The notes under the pieces: model-generated
Seen by the model: only the letters and a program-made list of their open reading frames with translations
Database searches by the model: none
What the model was told of the DNA's origin: nothing
Source of the DNA: JBKBRC01 sp046292345
GTDB taxonomy: Bacteria > Bacteroidota > Rhodothermia > Rhodothermales > Rubricoccaceae
Length of the DNA stretch: 8,833 nt
Assembly (NCBI GenBank): GCA_046292345.1
Contig: JBKBRC010000073.1
Span: 1 to 8,833 of the forward strand
Direction: 5' to 3'
In this document: positions 7,235 through 8,833 of the stretch, one piece after another
Layout: each line of letters opens with the position of its first letter
How positions within the stretch are numbered: the stretch's first letter is position 1
Made by a program: the position numbers and the translations under genes

Positions 7235-8218
7235 ATGGCCGAAATGCAGTTCCGCGAGGCGCTCCGCGCCGCGATGACCGAAGAGATGGAGCGCGACGAG
7301 AACGTGTTCCTGATGGGCGAGGAAGTCGCCGAGTACGACGGCGCCTACAAGGTGAGCCAGGGCATGCTGGCCCGGTTCGGCCCCGAGCGCGTCATCGACA
7401 CGCCCATCTCCGAGAACGGCTTCGTCGGCATGGGCATCGGCGCGGCCATGATGGGCCTGCGCCCGATCGTGGAGTTCATGACGTGGAACTTCTCGTTCGT
7501 AGCGTTCGACCAGATCGTCTCCAACGCCGCCAAGATGCGTTACATGTCCGGCGGCCAGCTCAAGGTGCCCATCGTGATGCGCGGCGGCAACGGCGGCGCG
7601 GGCCAGCTCGGCGCGACGCACTCCAACTCGGTCGAGCCGTTCTACGCCAACGTGCCGGGCCTGAAGGTGATCGCGCCCTCCAACCCGGACGACGCCAAGG
7701 GCCTGCTCAAGGCCGCCATCCGCGACGACGACCCGGTCCTCTTCCTCGAGTCTGAGCTCATGTTCGGTATGCGCGGCGAGGTGTCGGACGCGCCGGACTA
7801 CGTGCTGCCCATCGGCAAGGCACGCCTCGCGCGCGAGGGCGACGACGTGACGCTCGTGGCGCACTCGAAGTCGTACTGGCTCGCCATGGAGGCCGCCGAG
7901 GCCCTCGCCAGGGACGGCATCGAGGCGACCGTGATCGACCCGCGCACCATCCGCCCGTTCGACTTCGACGCCGTCGTGGCGTCAGTCAAGAAGACGCACC
8001 GCCTGGTGATCGTCGACGAGTCGAGCCCGTTCGGCGGCATCGCCTCCGAGGTCGCGTTCCAGATCCAGAGCCGCTGCTTCGACTACCTCGACGCGCCCGT
8101 TGCGCGCGTGACGGCCAAGGACACGCCGGCCCCCTACGCCAAGAACCTCATCGAGGCGTGGATGCCTCAGGCCCGCGAGGTCGTCGAGGCCGCGCGCGCC
8201 GTGTGCTACGCCAACTGA
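7235..8218 (+). CDS. pdhB: Pyruvate dehydrogenase E1 component, beta subunit
   Basis: This 327-residue beta chain completes the E1 heterotetramer that converts pyruvate to an acetyl group on E2. The pyrimidine-binding half carries the catalytic Glu60 in ISENGFVG, which activates ThDP. GATHSNSVEPFYANVPGL contains His129, at the position of the conserved active-site His. The transketolase C-terminal domain follows, with the signature VIDPRTIRPFDFDAV and then VDESSPFGGIASEV. The length is typical and the ends look complete. It starts 42 bp after pdhA and ends 54 bp before pdhC, all on one strand, which supports cotranscription. The spacer upstream (CCCGGCATCCTCAGAC) has no ribosome-binding site. 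Confidence 0.96.
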   Translation: MAEMQFREALRAAMTEEMERDENVFLMGEEVAEYDGAYKVSQGMLARFGPERVIDTPISENGFVGMGIGAAMMGLRPIVEFMTWNFSFVAFDQIVSNAAKMRYMSGGQLKVPIVMRGGNGGAGQLGATHSNSVEPFYANVPGLKVIAPSNPDDAKGLLKAAIRDDDPVLFLESELMFGMRGEVSDAPDYVLPIGKARLAREGDDVTLVAHSKSYWLAMEAAEALARDGIEATVIDPRTIRPFDFDAVVASVKKTHRLVIVDESSPFGGIASEVAFQIQSRCFDYLDAPVARVTAKDTPAPYAKNLIEAWMPQAREVVEAARAVCYAN

Positions 8219-8272
8219 CACGCCGCCACCCGCTCCCTTCCCGAAAGCCCCCCACCCCCGCAGCCCCCGACC

Positions 8273-8833
8273 ATGGCTATTGCCGTTGAAATGCCCAAAA
8301 TGAGCGACACGATGGAGGAGGGTGTCCTCGTCGCGTGGCTCGCCAACGAAGGAGACGCCGTCTCGGCCGGCGACGTGATCGCGCAGGTCGAGACGGACAA
8401 GGCGACGATGGACCTTGAGGTGTACGACGACGGCGTGCTGCTGCGCCGCGTGGTGGGGGAGGGAGACAGCGTGCCCATCGGGGGGCTGATCGCCGTGCTC
8501 GGCAAAGAGGGCGAGTCGGCCGACGACGTGCTCGCGTCCTACGGCGCGCCTTCCGGCGACGGCGCCTCCCGGCCCGCCGACGCGCCGCCTTCGGAGGCGC
8601 GCGCTTCCGACGTGGAGCTGGACCCGCCGGAGGTCGAGGCCGCCGCGGCCGTGCCGGCCGGCTACGGCGGCGGTAGCGGCGCGGCCGAGGTCGCTGAGGC
8701 CGCGCCGGCCAAAGCAGGCGCGGGCGACGGGGCGGCCTCCGGCGACGGGCGCGTCAAGGCGTCGCCGCTGGCGCGCCGCATGGCGCGCGAGGCCGGCCTG
8801 GACCTGGCGCGCCTGTCGGGCTCCGGCCCCGAG
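8273..8833 (+). CDS. pdhC: Pyruvate dehydrogenase E2 (dihydrolipoamide acetyltransferase), N-terminal part
   Basis: The window ends inside this gene; 187 codons are visible, about 40 percent of a usual E2. Residues 1 to about 79 form one lipoyl domain starting MAIAVEMPKMSDTMEEG, with the lipoylated Lys43 in VETDKATMDLEV. A flexible Ala/Gly/Pro/Glu-rich linker covers about 80-160. The start of a peripheral subunit-binding domain follows (VKASPLARRMAREAGLDL, from 161), which docks E1 or E3. The acetyltransferase core lies beyond the window. E2 takes the acetyl group from E1 and transfers it to CoA. Only one lipoyl domain precedes the binding domain here, unlike the three of E. coli. Position as third gene after pdhA and pdhB supports PDH rather than another 2-oxoacid complex. 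Confidence 0.95.
   Translation, partial: MAIAVEMPKMSDTMEEGVLVAWLANEGDAVSAGDVIAQVETDKATMDLEVYDDGVLLRRVVGEGDSVPIGGLIAVLGKEGESADDVLASYGAPSGDGASRPADAPPSEARASDVELDPPEVEAAAAVPAGYGGGSGAAEVAEAAPAKAGAGDGAASGDGRVKASPLARRMAREAGLDLARLSGSGPE

Overview
This is a very GC-rich window with mostly G or C third codon positions. It carries seven protein genes in two divergent blocks around one structured intergenic region. The genes look like housekeeping and secreted-enzyme genes of a Rhodothermota/Bacteroidota-type bacterium, with a Rubricoccaceae-like organism as my best guess. That placement is inference. It rests on high GC, the absence of any Shine-Dalgarno-like sequence before the starts, a long PA-domain M28 lipoprotein peptidase, and a heterodimeric (alpha/beta) pyruvate dehydrogenase E1.

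Minus-strand block, in transcription order: a DPM1-like GT2 polyprenyl-phosphate sugar transferase (5572-4754), NADP-dependent isocitrate dehydrogenase icd (4655-3399), an exported M28 zinc aminopeptidase lipoprotein (3317-1626), and an Ntn-hydrolase of the penicillin acylase family (1547 to beyond base 1, so its C-terminus is missing). Gaps between these genes are about 80-100 bp. A perfect 11-bp hairpin sits just after icd, so the block may be several transcription units rather than one operon.

Plus-strand block: pdhA (E1 alpha, 6083-7192), pdhB (E1 beta, 7235-8218) and pdhC (E2, 8273 to the window edge) are 42 and 54 bp apart. This is a typical pyruvate dehydrogenase complex operon feeding acetyl-CoA to the TCA cycle, in which icd also acts.

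The divergent intergenic region (5573-6082) holds the least ordinary sequence. It contains two perfect short-loop hairpins, one covering the glycosyltransferase start codon, and one AT-rich island. It also contains a 19-bp tandem repeat broken by a 100-N assembly gap. Just inside the glycosyltransferase gene is a run of 10 C (coding strand), placed so that every usable start lies upstream of it. I see no mobile element, CRISPR array, RNA gene or obviously new multi-gene system. The best leads are the repeat array next to the PDH operon and the possible tract-length switching of the glycosyltransferase.
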